DNA of 64,000 nucleotides from Platycnemis pennipes. Lineage: Eukaryota; Arthropoda; Insecta; Odonata; Platycnemididae. Below, piece after piece: positions 12,795 to 22,690 of this stretch. The DNA lies in NCBI GenBank assembly GCA_933228895.1, contig OW121858.1, forward strand, positions 32,077,859 to 32,141,858. Reading direction: 5' to 3'. Below the pieces are notes generated by a model. It had not been told where the DNA came from. It ran no database searches and saw only the letters and a list, made by a program, of their open reading frames with translations. The position numbers and the translations under genes were made by a program. Within the stretch, counting starts at the first letter, position 1. Each line of letters starts with the position of its first letter.

Positions 12795-13443
12795 GGGTGG
12801 AACTAGAGGCCCTCTATTAACAGAGGTTGGCCACAAATGGAAGTTTTCCGCTAATTTTCTACAGGCTGACGCTTTTTACCCAGAATGCACTCTGAGACTG
12901 GACTGAATATCTATAAATGGGACTTAGCCGGCAATATAAGTGATAACAGCTTTTTGTTGTCATTGTGCTGACCGGAAAACGCTCATTTCGGCTCCGTATC
13001 CTTCACCAATGCGTTATTCCCGAATTATTTCCATTGGCCGAGTTTATGCAAAGCTCAATTTTTCATGTTCAAAATTCTTTCAACTTCCTAGGGATGTTTT
13101 ATAAGCCATAGAAGACATGGAGAAAATTTGCTACTATCGTAGCCCTTACTCCGTACGCCTATAAGCGGTAACATAGTGGGAGTGCCCCGTCAGATAATTA
13201 TTGCCAATCGCGGCCGAGTATATGGAAAATTGTCATTTTTTTATTTTCGAACTTCTTTCATATCTCTGTAGATGTTTTATAAGCCTTTACAATGGGATGA
13301 CATGGAGAAAATTCGCTAATATTGACCATCTACTTCTGTATGCCCATAAGCGGCCATGTAAAATCCGTGGCCCGTCGTCCGAAGAATGGCGCCTGCCTTT
13401 CACTTGGCCAACCTCTGTTAATACAGGGCCTCTAGGTGGAACC
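12795..13443. repeat. Inverted repeat pair enclosing a direct duplication
   Basis: A 41 bp arm at 12795-12835 (containing AGAGGCCCTCTATTAACAGA) is inverted at 13403-13443. Between the arms two diverged direct copies of about 175 bp (13015-13180 and 13190-13365) share GATGTTTTATAAGCC, GACATGGAGAAAATT and CATAAGCGG. This may be a composite of small DNA elements. A palindrome around AAAGCTCTGTA lies just outside (13511-13571). Confidence 0.5.
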
Positions 13444-13599
13444 ATGCCCTCGCTCCATCTCTTGGCCGCTTCTATGGGCTCATCTGGGGGGCACTTGGTG
13501 CTATAAACCCTAAAGCTCTGTATTTCGATGAACACTAAAGCTCTGTATCTCTAATTACAGAGCTTTAACAAACCGCCAGTTGAATTCACTGGAGATAAG

Positions 13600-13700
13600 A
13601 GTAACCTCGGTAGCATGATGGTCTATGCAGCCGCCCGGCAATTGGAGGGTCAGTGGTGCGATTCCCGATCAAGGCGAACTTTTTTCATGTGTTTTCGACC
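13600..13700 (+). repeat. tRNA-derived SINE head
   Basis: A pol III A-box-like TAGCATGATGG and a B-box-like GGTGCGATTCC are spaced as in a tRNA, followed by a T-rich tail. The body cannot form a complete tRNA cloverleaf by eye, so a SINE head is more likely than a gene. Confidence 0.45.
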
Positions 13701-13837
13701 AATATTCCATCTCCAAACCACCGTTGTGTTCACTAATTTTGAATTTTCACTGTCTCTTTCTTTCACTTTGTTTGAATTTTTATTTTTGTGTAGTTGCGCC
13801 TATGGCGTTGTGAATGAATGGTGATTTGTATCTTATT

Positions 13838-14071
13838 ATTAATATGTATATTAATAATTACGCAATCGTAAATTACTAAAATAAAAAGCAGATACTGCAC
13901 ACATGTTTTATGGAAGCGTGCTTCTGTGCTTTGGCTTCGTAGCCTGCTTCCCCCAGAATGCTTCGCGTTCGGACATGCTTCGGCTGTTTCCGACTAAACC
14001 CCCCTCCAACAGGAAGCAAGCAATGAAGTACGCTTAGCGCTATAAGCACTCGTTTCGGACAAGGCTAATGA
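13838..14071 (+). repeat. Dispersed repeat flanking the paralogue fragment, copy 1
   Basis: Includes TATGTATATTAATAATTA and GAAGCGTGCTTCTGTGCTTT and ends at CGGACAAGGCTA. The same order is found at 14851-15147. The two copies are direct repeats on either side of the gene fragment at 14072-14432. Confidence 0.55.
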
Positions 14072-14432
14072 TTCTTTTTCCCCAATCCATATTCCAAGGA
14101 GCCCCTTGAGATTGATATATTCAAGGATAATGTTTGGATCACTGGGATTGTTTTCCATTACCTGGTGCTTTGGAATAACGTTCGCACCTTCCACGAACTT
14201 TACGACAAGGTCCGAACTGTGTACGGGGAGGATGCCCTATGGAAAATTCATTCCTGTCCCGGGACTGAGGAGGACCAAAGGATCCTCGTGGAACTGCTCC
14301 TGGAGAAGCAAGAGAGAGGCCTCTTTGATGCCCCCGAGGCAAGTGTTTTCATGTCCACGATATTTAATAATAATTATTTTATTTCCACTCCAGCACATTT
14401 CACACGGCTCTATCTGTGGTCCAATAAATTGA
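14072..14432 (+). pseudogene. Fragment of a paralogue of the 72-869 unknown gene
   Basis: In frame, 14072-14338 encodes a segment that aligns with the C-terminal part of the protein at 72-869. Matching landmarks are KEPL against RKPL, FKDNVW against CKDDLY, FHYLVLW against FHYTLRW, YGEDALWK against FGEDALWR and LLEKQERGLF against VLEKQERDLF. Similarity stops at the same codon, followed here by GAG|GCAAGT, a GC-type donor, and an acceptor CCACTCCAG at 14393. The second exon would end with TGA at 14430-14432. The N-terminal two thirds are absent, replaced by the repeat ending at 14071. A 55 bp intron is very short, so splicing is uncertain. Most likely a truncated pseudogene. Confidence 0.6.
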
Positions 14433-14635
14433 AGCAATGGCCTCGCTTACCATGATATATTTATCGCCGAATCTGGTAGAGTTTGTAAAAATGAAAGACC
14501 CGCATTTTTCCGTTTTTCGATCCGTCCATTAGTTCTCGAGTGGTAAGCGGCGAAAAACTAATGTTTTTTTTAACCCTTTCGGAAAAAAGGGCGAGCATGC
14601 GACCTAGTAGCCGCATCCGAAAACCAAGTATGCTT

Positions 14636-14800
14636 CGGCAAAGCATTCTTGGTGATGACGTATTGCTGACGTACAATGAAGCATGCTTGGGAAAGAATGC
14701 TTAATATTCAGACGGTCTAAGGTTCTGAACGACGTTAAGCAGTAGTCGCAACATAAAAAACCACTAGGTTTAGTGAAACACGATAGGGGGCAACATCTAT
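14636..14800 (+). repeat. Dispersed repeat, AAGCATGCTT family, copy 2
   Basis: Copy of 10557-10715, including GCATTCTTGGTGATGACG and ACAATGAAGCATGCTTGGGA. Its right border runs into a segment (CAAATGTTTAGATC ... GCGATTATATGT) that also occurs near 12645, showing a mosaic of small elements. Confidence 0.5.
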
Positions 14801-14850
14801 CAAATGTTTAGATCCAAAAAAAGAGCGATTATATGTATATTAACCTTTTC

Positions 14851-15147
14851 ATTGATATGTATATTAATAATTATGCAAATGTAATATACGAAATAACACA
14901 ATATATGCTACACACGTTTATAAGTAGCCAACGGCTCCGCCATCTTTTGTTATTCTCGTCAACAATGCTTCGAAGTCAACATGGAAGCGTGCTTCTGTGC
15001 TTTAGGTTCTTAGCATGCTTCTCCCAGGGTGCTTCGCGTTCGGACAAACTTCGGGTGTTTCCGGCGTTACCCCCCTCCACTTGCAAGCAAGCATTGTGGT
15101 ATGCTTAACGCTAGAAGCACACGTTTCGGACAGGGCTACTACGTCAT
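14851..15147 (+). repeat. Dispersed repeat flanking the paralogue fragment, copy 2
   Basis: Direct copy of 13838-14071 with about 60 extra bases. It ends CGTTTCGGACAGGGCTACTA, where copy 1 has CGTTTCGGACAAGGCTAATG. Confidence 0.5.
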
Positions 15148-15149
15148 CC

Positions 15150-15930
15150 ATTTCGTCCAAGCACGACTGAGCCCGCAAAACCACTTCGCCCAATCGCAAT
15201 GGGGGACTCTGTGACAGAATCTGTGCGAGCAGACCTTCCGACACCCCCCCTTCACTCCCCTCCCTTTCCCTGAAAACTGTAAAAGGGAGGGAGGTGGATG
15301 ACGTCGTAAGTCTCAAAGCAGCTCGCTTCAGTGGGCGTCACCTTTGGCTTATTTTTATTCTTGATTTATGACTGAAAGGCTCGGGTTGCAATATTTTCTC
15401 ACTGAAATTCATTTTTCGTGTCTATCTGACGATTCCGTGTACGAAATAGAGATTTCGGTACCGAGTGAACAACCCCGTTACTGGACACAATCTTGGATTG
15501 AAAATTGTCGACTATGTTCTGTATGACACAACCAATATTGGGGTCCAACCATTGGTTATAACTGTGCTCAAATATCCCGCATGAGTAAAGGCAATCAACA
15601 CTAACGGGTGATTCGAGACGGGAACTTTTTCTCTATTGGACACAATCAACCAAGGAGAGTAGGGAACTATAGAGTTCTCTATTCTTCTTTCAATCAACAT
15701 ACGCGACTCGCGGAACCGGAACAATTGACTGACGAAGGCGCAAATGAAATCTGTAGCGAACGTAAACATGAGCTCATTGTAATTTACAAGACTGTAGAGG
15801 TACTTACATAATTCCATGCCGTTAATGAAGTTACCAGTTCGCTTAAGTTTAACATAATTCACAAGAATTAATTTGTGAAAACCGTGTTTAATCCTTCCTA
15901 ACTAAATCGTCACTATCTACCCTAGCAGCA
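15150..15930. other. No recognised gene
   Basis: Open frames up to 116 codons on the minus strand (15512-15862) without motif support. The sequence is unremarkable. Confidence 0.35.
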
Positions 15931-15933
15931 ATT

Positions 15934-16350
15934 GATACCCCAGTAGCCACCCAATATTGGGCAATATTGGCTATTCATTGGAACCCCATATTGGCTATAT
16001 GTTGGCAATGAGATGAGAACCAATGAATAGCCAATATTGGCAAGCCCATGAGCAGCCAACGTGGGACCAATATGGGCTACCCATGCAACCCAATATTGGC
16101 TATTTATTGACAATGAGATGAGAACCTATGAATAGCCAATATTGGCAAAACCATGGATAGCCAACGTGGGCCCAATATGGGCTACCCCATGCATCCCAAT
16201 ATCGGCTATTTATTGGCAATGAGATGAGAACCTATGAATACCCAATATTGGCAAGCCCATGAGCAGCCAACGTGGGCCCAATATGGGCTACCCCATGAAA
16301 CCCAATATTGGCTATTTATTGGCAATGAGATGAGAACCTATGAATAGCCA
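15934..16350. repeat. Minisatellite, about 106 bp period, 3.5 copies
   Basis: Units begin CCCAATATTGGCTATTTATT at 16089, 16195 and 16301, with a first diverged copy at 15985. The spacing is 104, 106 and 106 bp. Each unit is built from shorter palindromic words (CCAATATTGG, GGCCCAATATGGGC). The array starts after CCCAGTAGCCACCC, which resembles the CCCA termini of the CMC-type elements here, so it may be a subterminal array of one. Confidence 0.75.
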
Positions 16351-16640
16351 TTGTCATTGACTTAGGACGCGAATTCATCCTGCTTATATCCAGGATTCCT
16401 TCTTTTCTTTTCGTAGGATTCGTCAGAGAGCTGGAGTTTAGGATCCGACTCAAGCACAATAGCCAGCTGGACCGAAGACGAAGATGATTTGGAATAAGGG
16501 AGTGTCAAATAATGATGGTGAATGTGGATGAAAGGGCTGACGGAGATGAAGCTATAGTTCTTGCTGGCTGGCATCAGTCCAACAGAAATAGGTTCTGGAG
16601 ATGAAGCCAGTTTATCAGATGGCAGGGTGGGGGGTGTAGG
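16351..16640. other. Short gene-free stretch
   Basis: A 70-codon minus-strand frame (16362-16574) ends here. It is serine-rich and has no recognised motif. Not called. Confidence 0.3.
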
Positions 16641-17128
16641 TAAAGATGGGTAAATTACCGTAATAAACGGTAATTTTCAGAAAAGTTCTTTTTCAGAAAA
16701 TTTCTCCCTCGCGAAGAAACCATTGGAGTGGGAGATATTATAAATTAAGTATCTAAAACGATTTTGTTTACATTGTGTCCGTGATTAATTCCAATTAATT
16801 CAGAGTAAAATAACAAATGCACATTGTGCAGCGGTATGTCTTTGGAACGAAAATGTCTCATGGTGTGACAAAAGAGAGGCAAATTGCGTGTTGCTGGCAA
16901 CTTTGTTTTAATTTTTTTAATGAGTTATAATAGAGAAACGTCGTGATATGTTTGATATAAGCGTCGGCATTTGTATCTCAATGCTATTTGATTTCGTTCT
17001 GAGTCCTCTGTTTAAGGATTTGCAGCTCAAAATTTAAAATTACCGGAAAATTACGGTAATTTCAAAAATTACCGTATTCTACCATGGTAATTTACCTGAA
17101 TTGAAAATTAGGGCAATTTACCCATCTC
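16641..17128 (-). mobile_element. hAT-like MITE (AGATGGGTAAATTACCG), copy 1
   Basis: Inverted ends TAAAGATGGGTAAATTACCG and GGGCAATTTACCCATCTCTA frame a 490 bp non-coding body rich in ACCGTAAT / ATTACGGT words. An inverted second copy at 27328-27774 has a perfect 8 bp target duplication, which sets the hAT-type assignment. For this copy no clean duplication is visible. Confidence 0.7.
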
Positions 17129-17587
17129 TATATATGAGTAGTGAACTGCTCACTTACCTCCATGAATAGACAGTCAAATACAGCCGAATCTATAAGTTAC
17201 CAGAATTAGTAGTAGTAAGTTTTATTTTATATTTCTTGAGAACTAATCTTTCAAATACAATAATTAGTACAAAAGGATATAAATACGTGTATAAAATTAC
17301 TCATCACTTTACAAATGATCACAAAACGAACAGACAATGTCACTAGAGATCATCCCTTAACTAGTTTTACTCTCAACTGTTGCCCACAGACATTCTTGGT
17401 AATGTAAAATACAAATGTACATAGTTGCACTGATGTCCTTTCACTCGAGGGGGTAGTTTTGTCTTTACAAAATCGCATGACTTTTGTTTTACTTTTTTCA
17501 ATTCAATACTATACATACAATCAAATAAATAAATAAATGAATTTATTGATCAGTCAGTCAAAATACATGACATAATTTTGTATATTT

Positions 17588-18068
17588 GATTAATGTTTAT
17601 TAATTGTTAATTAAGTTTTTTTACACTATATAAGTGAATTTGGTTGATTTAATTTTGTTTATTTATCTGTTTGTTCATTGGTATACATTGCTGTTTGCCG
17701 GAGAGAAGGATGAGATTATGATTAAAAAGGGAGTTGAGGGGCAAGTCGCTTAAGACTAATTATTTAAACTAAATCTAGTGGCAGTTATAAAACAGTAACG
17801 GTACTGGTGAAATAGGAAAGATGTATTATTTATTTGTTCTTGAGCAACAAAAAAAGGTGAGATGCTTTGACAGTATTTGATTAATGTTTATTAACTGCTG
17901 AATAAGTTGTTTTATAGTATTTAAATTAATTTTGTGTAATTAAGTTTTGTTTATTTATTTGTTTACTGAATTGGGATACATTGTTGTTTGTGGGAGAGAA
18001 CAATGAGATCATTAATAAAGAAGTGAAGTGAGGGGAAAGTCACTTAAGACTAATTATTTAAACTAAAC
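17588..18068 (+). repeat. Direct duplication, 291 bp offset
   Basis: The segment starting GATTAATGTTTATTAATTG (17588) and ending TTAAGACTAATTATTTAAAC is repeated, diverged, from 17879 to 18068. The second unit stops 21 bases before the CCCACATAGC element. Confidence 0.6.
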
Positions 18069-18089
18069 ATAGTTCATGGTCAAAGATCA

Positions 18090-19275
18090 CCCACATAGCA
18101 TACAAGATTGCAGCAAGTTCGGTTGAGGCTGGCGTACGGCTTGCCAAGATTGGCAATCTAGATGCAAGCCTGCTGCAAGTGTGGCAATATTGACACGTTC
18201 CGTGCAAGTTACACTCGACTTGCATGAAGTGTGCCAACCTTGGCAACTTTGCTGTAGGACTCTGGCAACATTGGTAGCAATAGAGCAAGGCCCTTCGTCA
18301 GTTGCAACTATACGGTTCCTACTAAGGGAGGAGTAGAGTTACCTTTGCCTGAACGCACACGGCTTATTTCCCGTGGTCGAAAAACAATTCGTGCTAAATT
18401 GAAGAAGAGCGAGTTAATAGGAAAAATTAGCGCGAAATTAACTTAAGCACGTAACGATAAAGTAACTGACAAAAAAGAACAAAGTTGTAAAGTCGTGAAT
18501 ACTGATTAATTGTGAATACAGATTGATTGAGTACAGAATACAGTGGTATTGACGTCAGGGTTCCTACTTGTATCGCCAAGGATCCCGCGGCCCGTCCGAT
18601 GAAGATGGCGATTGCCATATTACTGAGGAAACTCTTATTTATCTCTCCTGGAGTTGAAAGAATATCAGTTATGCGTAGTAATAACAATCATCCTTATTTT
18701 AGTCACAAAATGGTGTTTGGGGAAATGTTTTAATGTTTCAAATACCCGTGTCCATATGTTGTAAAGTTAATTATCACTAACGAATTCATGCAAGACAGCA
18801 GCTGTATATACACGGCCTCCGATCAGTCATTTGTTAACGCTAGATAGCCGTCGTGATTTTCATTTCGTTAGGTCGTTTAGGATAAGATAATAAGACACGT
18901 AGGACAAGTATATATGGTTACGAATTAAAGCTTGTGCATGTACAAATGCAGGGAAGTCTGTTATTATCATTTTCTTTTTAAATTTTGATACTATAGGTGT
19001 ACTCATGAAAGTAGTGATTTTTTTTGTGATACCTAACTAATTTGTTTCGCAAGGTACATGGATACAGCTCCTTTGCACAATTGCATTCCATGGGCAATGT
19101 TTTTGTTTGTGGTTAATGAATGCTTTCCTACCCTCGGCGTACCCTCTATTTTTACCAGGCTTGAAACTTGCACAGGACTTGCGTGAAGATTGCATGTAAC
19201 TTGCCGCAAGCTTGCAGTGCAACCTTGCAGCAGGTGCAGTAGTCAGATTGCAGCAAGCTTGCTTTGCTATGTGGG
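18090..19275. mobile_element. 1.19 kb CMC/EnSpm-like non-autonomous element
   Basis: Termini CCCACATAGCA and TGCTATGTGGG are inverted. Just inside both ends are clusters of TTGCAGCAAGCTTGC-type words in both orientations, including TTGCCAAGATTGGCAA and CCGCAAGCTTGCAG. Short CCCA termini followed by subterminal repeat clusters also mark the elements at 27787-28800 and 37812-60330. Flanking dinucleotides (CA and AA) do not match, so the target duplication is lost or mis-set. No coding sequence is recognised inside. Confidence 0.6.
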
Positions 19276-19841
19276 AAGGGTCCTCATGATTGCAAAATGA
19301 AACACAATATGGAAAAATTCATCATATCTCGCCATCTAAGTATGTATTCTAACACTGATTAATACGCTTTTCCATGAAGTAACAACTTAACCCTTTTCTT
19401 GAAAATAAACATGGATATAGACAAGGACGTGTTTCCTCAACTCCTTTTTTTAGAATCAGGGCTAATGTCTGACATTTTCTTGGCTAGCCCCTTGCTTCAC
19501 ATCCCCACCAACCCCATCAATACTGTACCATTATATTTCATATGACTCCTCTCGGAAATTGCTGAACCTGGACGATATAGCTTTTCATCATGACAATGAA
19601 CAATAAGTTGCGAACATATGAACATCTGCACCGCATCAGCACGTAAAACAGAATCAACAAATATGATAATGGAAGATGGCATATTCAAATCGTGATCCAG
19701 ATATAATCAATGATTAAACAACCGTAACATGAAAAATGTTAATAAAAATGATAATAATATTATTTCACCGAAGGAATGAAAAAGCCATTATATCTCTGCC
19801 TGCGAATGAAGGCACATATTTTTGGGATTAGGGGAAAAAGC

Positions 19842-20110
19842 AGCGTCGTGTGGCCTAGTGGGTGGAGCACTGAGCTACGGACCGGAGGGTCCCGGGTTCA
19901 ATTCCCGGGCAAGAGCCATTCTGGACGCCCCCATCTAAAATCCTCGTGATTCGATTTTCTGAGTGTCAAAACTTCGTAGGAAATCGCCGGGAGTACCGCA
20001 GGGAAAGGAACTGGCCCCCTTATACCCTGAAAGTGTGAATTTCACACTCCAATGGCTTAGTAGGGGGTGAGCTCTACTCTCACCTATCAAAGACCAAACT
20101 TCGGGTTGAA
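19842..20110 (+). repeat. tRNA-derived SINE
   Basis: The head resembles a tRNA: A box TGGCCTAGTGG and B box GGTTCAATTCC with an anticodon-arm-like stretch between (CTGAGCTACGGACCGGAG). It is followed by an unrelated body (GAAATCGCCGGGAGTACCGC ... CCTGAAAGTGTGAATTTCAC) and a poly-T/A tail at 20110-20140. The non-tRNA body and tail separate it from a real tRNA gene. Confidence 0.7.
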
Positions 20111-20179
20111 CACAACTTTTTTTATGATAAAAAAGGTTAAGTCAATCCCTTTCGAACATAACTGTGTCCGATTGGACGT

Positions 20180-20310
20180 AGAGGAATGATATCATAATGA
20201 TAAAACACAAGTTATAGCACTTATTCCACAGTTTCATTAGCGGTACAATGCGTTTCAGCAGTGAAGCCATCATCAGGTACAAAAATATTCGATCAAGAAA
20301 GTGGTATGTA
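20180..20310 (-). repeat. Possible Penelope-like element end
   Basis: On the minus strand the sequence reads CCTGATGATGGCTTCACTGC then TGAAACGCATTGTACCGC, the kind of tail I associate with Penelope-like elements. Only about 130 bp can be assigned and no reverse transcriptase is adjacent. Confidence 0.35.
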
Positions 20311-20652
20311 TACACACTGAGGAGGGGGTGGGGGGAGGGAGGCGTTACGTAGGGAGGAGGGGGTGGGACACTGGTGGCTAGTCATCATTTCGTCATCAAT
20401 CCCTTTTGTTGATAATGGCATAAGTAGTTAACTAGGGCTCTGCGATATGCTCTTTTGAATATCGCACGACGACATCATTCTGATATCGCGCATTCGCCGA
20501 TACATCGGTTTCGCGATATAAATAGGAAATATCGAGATCGAAATATCGGCATATCGATATCTTTCTTACTTTTCACTTTGTCAGTGCAATTTCTCGGGAT
20601 TGGTTGATCGGATTGAAGTGCTATAAACGGTCTCTTCCCTATAAAATATTAA

Positions 20653-20907
20653 GTACACTTCCTCAATCGTTAATTAAATATTTTAAACTGTCTAATTTGT
20701 TATTGTTATCAACTATAACTTTTTTATCATAATATTTGGATGTGCAAACAAATTTGAACTTTTCTTGTTGGATTCGAGCTTTCAGGGATGAAATCGCAGC
20801 ATGGCCATTTCATTCCCTACATTTAAATTGTATGATAAAAAAGTTATAGTTAATAACAGTAATAAATTAGACAATTCAAAATATATAATTGACGATTGAG
20901 GAAGTGA
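20653..20907. repeat. Long imperfect hairpin, possible foldback MITE
   Basis: The left arm (CCTCAATCGTTAATTAAAT ... ACTATAACTTTTTTATCAT) is inverted in the right arm (ATGATAAAAAAGTTATAGTT ... GACGATTGAGG). Arms are about 75 bp with a 100 bp loop. It ends three bases before the 8 bp target duplication of the hAT element at 20918. Confidence 0.6.
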
Positions 20908-21275
20908 TGTTCTAATCCAGGGGTCTCCTAACTACGGCCCGCGGGGCCCTCTCATCCGGCCCGTGGAGACCTTTTCATCTTCGGAAAAAAATTACGGAAA
21001 TTCACGTGTATCCTGCCAAGATCAGCCGTCGCTTACGTGGAAGTAACGTTTTTACCGACTTAGGAAAGAGGCGCGCAGTAGTGCGTTATGTTTTCCAACC
21101 GTTCATTGCATAGCAAAAACTTATTCGTTGCTTACCTTTTCTACTTCTGTTCACAGCCAATGACAAGAGCACTTAATGATATCAGATAGGACTGAAGGCG
21201 TCACTTTGTGGAATTTCACAATATTCATGGTAACGAATAAAATAAAACTTTTAGTCAATTCCACACTTTTTTATA

Positions 21276-22199
21276 CTTCCGACCTAGGTTTCAACAAAAT
21301 TTTTGTCATTCTCAAGGTAAATCTGTGTCCGAGTTACAGCCTTATATATCCACCAGGTCGTTGGGGGGGGGGAGGGGGGGGGGAGGAAAAGGAAGCAGAA
21401 AGGAGGGGGTTGAGTGGAGATTTGGTAAATTACGGTTAAGAAGGGAAGGGGGGGGGGGGGGTTAGGTGAATGAGAAGTGGGGGGGGGGGGGGAGGGAAGA
21501 AAGTGACCTTAGCTGAAAGAGAGTAGTATGGGTATGAATCAGCTAGGAAGGGGGATTTTAAGGAGGGGTGAGTGGGTAGGGAACATATTGTCATTGCATA
21601 ATCGTTCTTTATCAGGGCTATTCACAATCTCAAATTGTTCCAAAAAGTTCAGCCTTTGTGTGTAAGAATGTAGCCTTTTTAAATCTAATCACCCACTTCT
21701 GAGTAATGTTCTTTATTGGTATCGTTACGTTGACGATATTTTGTGTGCATGGATCGGTACTTATCGGCAGCTCGATAGTTTCACTCTATTCCTGAATTCC
21801 CTTCATGATGCCATTAATTTCACCATAGAAATCGGGGGTGACAAAATAAATTTCTTGGACTTGATCATCCAAATAAAAGATGGTAAACATGACTTTGCAA
21901 TTTATCGGAAACCATCTTTCACAGACGTCACTATTCCTATGGACCTTCCTAGCTGATTCATACCCATACTACTCTCTTTCAGCTAAGGTCACTTTCTTCC
22001 CTCCCACCCCATTTCTCATTCACCTACCCCCCCCCCTTCCCTTCTTAACCGTAATTTACCAAATCTCCACTCATCCCCCTCCTTTCTGCTTCCTTTTCCT
22101 CCCCCCCCTTTACGACCTGGTGGATATATAAGGCTGTAACTCGGACACAAATTTACCTTGAGAATGACAAAAATTTTGTTGAAACCTAGGTCGGATATA
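21276..22199. repeat. Inverted repeat enclosing a Penelope-like fragment
   Basis: The left arm 21276-21550 and right arm 21944-22199 are inverted copies (landmarks GACCTAGGTTTCAACAAAAT, CTTATATATCCACCAGGTCG, TCATACCCATACTACTCTCT). Each carries long G or C runs of variable length. The loop holds the RT fragment at 21600-21943. Penelope-like elements often carry terminal repeats in inverted arrangement, so the arms may be such repeats; a foldback insertion is the alternative. Confidence 0.75.
21600..21943 (+). pseudogene. Penelope-like reverse transcriptase fragment
   Basis: The frame reads WYRYVDDILCAWIG, then KINFLDLIIQI and FAIYRKPSFTD. YVDD is the catalytic motif of the RT palm. FLDL...I followed by YRKP is characteristic of Penelope-like RTs, where the FLDxxI and YRKPT blocks follow the YVDD motif by about 70 residues. 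Only about 100 residues remain and both sides run into the inverted arms, so it is a dead fragment. A second Penelope-like remnant, with GIY-YIG, is at 29174-30133. Confidence 0.75.
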
Positions 22200-22690
22200 T
22201 AAAAAATCTAGTGGCAGAGTTTTAAAATGATTTGCTGCTTGTTCAAGACTTGATTATTTTGATCTCAGTTTGCCAGTTGCGGTTGACTGCTGCGATGAGG
22301 AAGGGCTGGTGTCAGTTAGCGAATTTCTAATTTCGAAACATGTTGCACTCTATTTTATTTGGTGATAATTTCCTTCGCGTAAAAACTTAACAATGTGCAT
22401 AAAGTATTGGGAGTGTTGTCAGTTTAACAAGAATTTTCCGTCTATTCTGAAGAGGGAACATTAAAAGAAACAATCTTCCTACTATAAGTGGATATATTTT
22501 CAGATTGTATTCAGGTATGTTCAATTTTAGAATTCAAGAAAGAATTTTTTTAAATTGTTTCGGGTTATTTCCAGCTATAATTGCGACGAAATTCGTGCGC
22601 ATAAACAGGTTTTTGAGCGATATTTTGTGCAACATACTTTCCGTTTCACTATTAATTGATGCTTAAGCCACTTTATTTTAGTGCCCAATG

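Noticed and set aside
13994..15316. Similar minus-strand open frames at 13994-14194 and 15002-15316 (ALSETSAYSAKRTSLLA and ALSETCASSVKHTTMLA)
   Set aside because: They fall in the two direct copies of a repeat, differ mostly by non-synonymous changes and have no start or family. Best explained as a repeat translated by chance.
16362..16574. 70-codon serine-rich minus-strand frame ending in QDEFAS
   Set aside because: Short, low complexity, no neighbours or splice evidence.
18801..18830. TATA plus initiator pair (TATATA, TCAGTC) inside the CCCACATAGC element
   Set aside because: The spacing is only about 20 bp, too short for a normal core promoter, and no coding sequence follows.
19842..19920. 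tRNA gene
   Set aside because: A and B boxes are present, but the sequence continues into a SINE body and the arms do not form a clean cloverleaf by eye.
21361..21492. Long G runs as assembly artefacts
   Set aside because: The inverted arm at 21985-22120 carries matching C runs, so the runs are part of the element, although their exact lengths may be unreliable.
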